The translations under genes were made by a program, and so were the position numbers. A stretch of 64,000 nucleotides of DNA from Streptomyces echinatus. Its GTDB lineage: Bacteria > Actinomycetota > Actinomycetes > Streptomycetales > Streptomycetaceae. The notes under the pieces were generated by a model. That model did no database searches and was not told where the DNA came from. It was given only the letters and a program-made list of their open reading frames with translations. The stretch covers positions 372,001 to 436,000 of the forward strand of contig NZ_JACHJK010000003.1 of NCBI RefSeq assembly GCF_014203595.1, written 5' to 3'. Positions within the stretch are counted from its first letter, which is position 1. Every line of letters begins with the position of its first letter. Below, in pieces: positions 63,878-64,000 of this stretch.

Positions 63878-63904
63878 GACGAGGTGGCCCGCCCCGCTGT
63901 GACA
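63878..63904 (-). promoter_or_regulatory. ECF41-type promoter for the CMD gene
   Basis: On the minus strand TGTCACA (63898-63904) and CGTC (63878-63881) are separated by exactly 16 bp, matching the published ECF41 consensus TGTCACA-N16-CGTC. It lies 40 bp upstream of the CMD start (63838). This ties the gene to the sigma factor encoded next to it. Confidence 0.88.
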
Positions 63905-64000
63905 CGGAGGGATGTGACCCGCGTCTCCCCGAGGCCGGTGCTCGTCGGCCCGTGAGGGAGGCACGCTCCACGGAGCTTCCGCAGTCCTCGCTCAGCCCTG

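Overview
The window looks like accessory chromosome from a Streptomyces or a close relative. The DNA is GC-rich throughout, and it carries a WhiB-like protein, a SCO6745-type protein, ECF41 sigma and carboxymuconolactone decarboxylase genes, SpoIIE/USP stress genes, and a chitinase promoter of the classic streptomycete type. Genes are mostly short independent units in mixed orientation. Many are truncated, frameshifted or fused, as expected for a chromosome arm. No rRNA, tRNA or CRISPR array was seen.

Layout. 1-12 kb: NlpC/P60 endopeptidase, WhiB-like protein, acetyltransferase, lipoprotein, a monooxygenase remnant and small enzymes, then a divergent SDR / XRE-regulator pair separated by a 7-bp tandem repeat. 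12-17 kb: Rpf-like protein, phosphoketolase, universal stress protein and a gutted alcohol dehydrogenase, resembling a low-oxygen/dormancy group. 17-28 kb: methyltransferase, ADP-ribosylglycohydrolase, frameshifted arginase, a second NAD-dependent DNA ligase, a MerR::methyltransferase scar, a SUKH-3 immunity protein, a large GH18 chitinase, an Lrp/nitroreductase pair and a protein with an amyloid-like C-terminal motif. 28-31.7 kb: a gene graveyard of fragments (epimerase, VOC, OpuAC, LysR, multicopper oxidase) around an intact CAP protein. 31.7-46 kb: esterase, GpsA, SUKH-4 and ankyrin proteins, an HchA remnant, a TetR/hydrolase pair whose start codons both lie in one palindrome, a dead IS481-type element, a membrane protein, a serine hydrolase and a second CAP protein.

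46.6-49.3 kb holds the most interesting locus: an apparent three-gene lasso-peptide cluster. It has a 38-codon precursor (core GFSGGFYDGHGYQS, predicted G1-D8 ring), a fused RRE-protease (B1-B2) and an asparagine-synthetase-like cyclase. The precursor has Ile rather than Thr before the cleavage site, and no transporter is adjacent.

50-52.5 kb is a tightly packed GntR / AGMO-like hydroxylase / lysoplasmalogenase operon with a FadR-type operator, suggesting ether-lipid breakdown. The remainder has a collapsed sugar ABC transporter, a broken AA10 monooxygenase, flavodoxin-like and DUF1275 proteins, a USP, a GAF-SpoIIE-HATPase regulator with an altered metal-site motif, a metallo-hydrolase, TetR, and an ECF41 sigma factor beside its usual partner gene, which has a well-matched ECF41 promoter.
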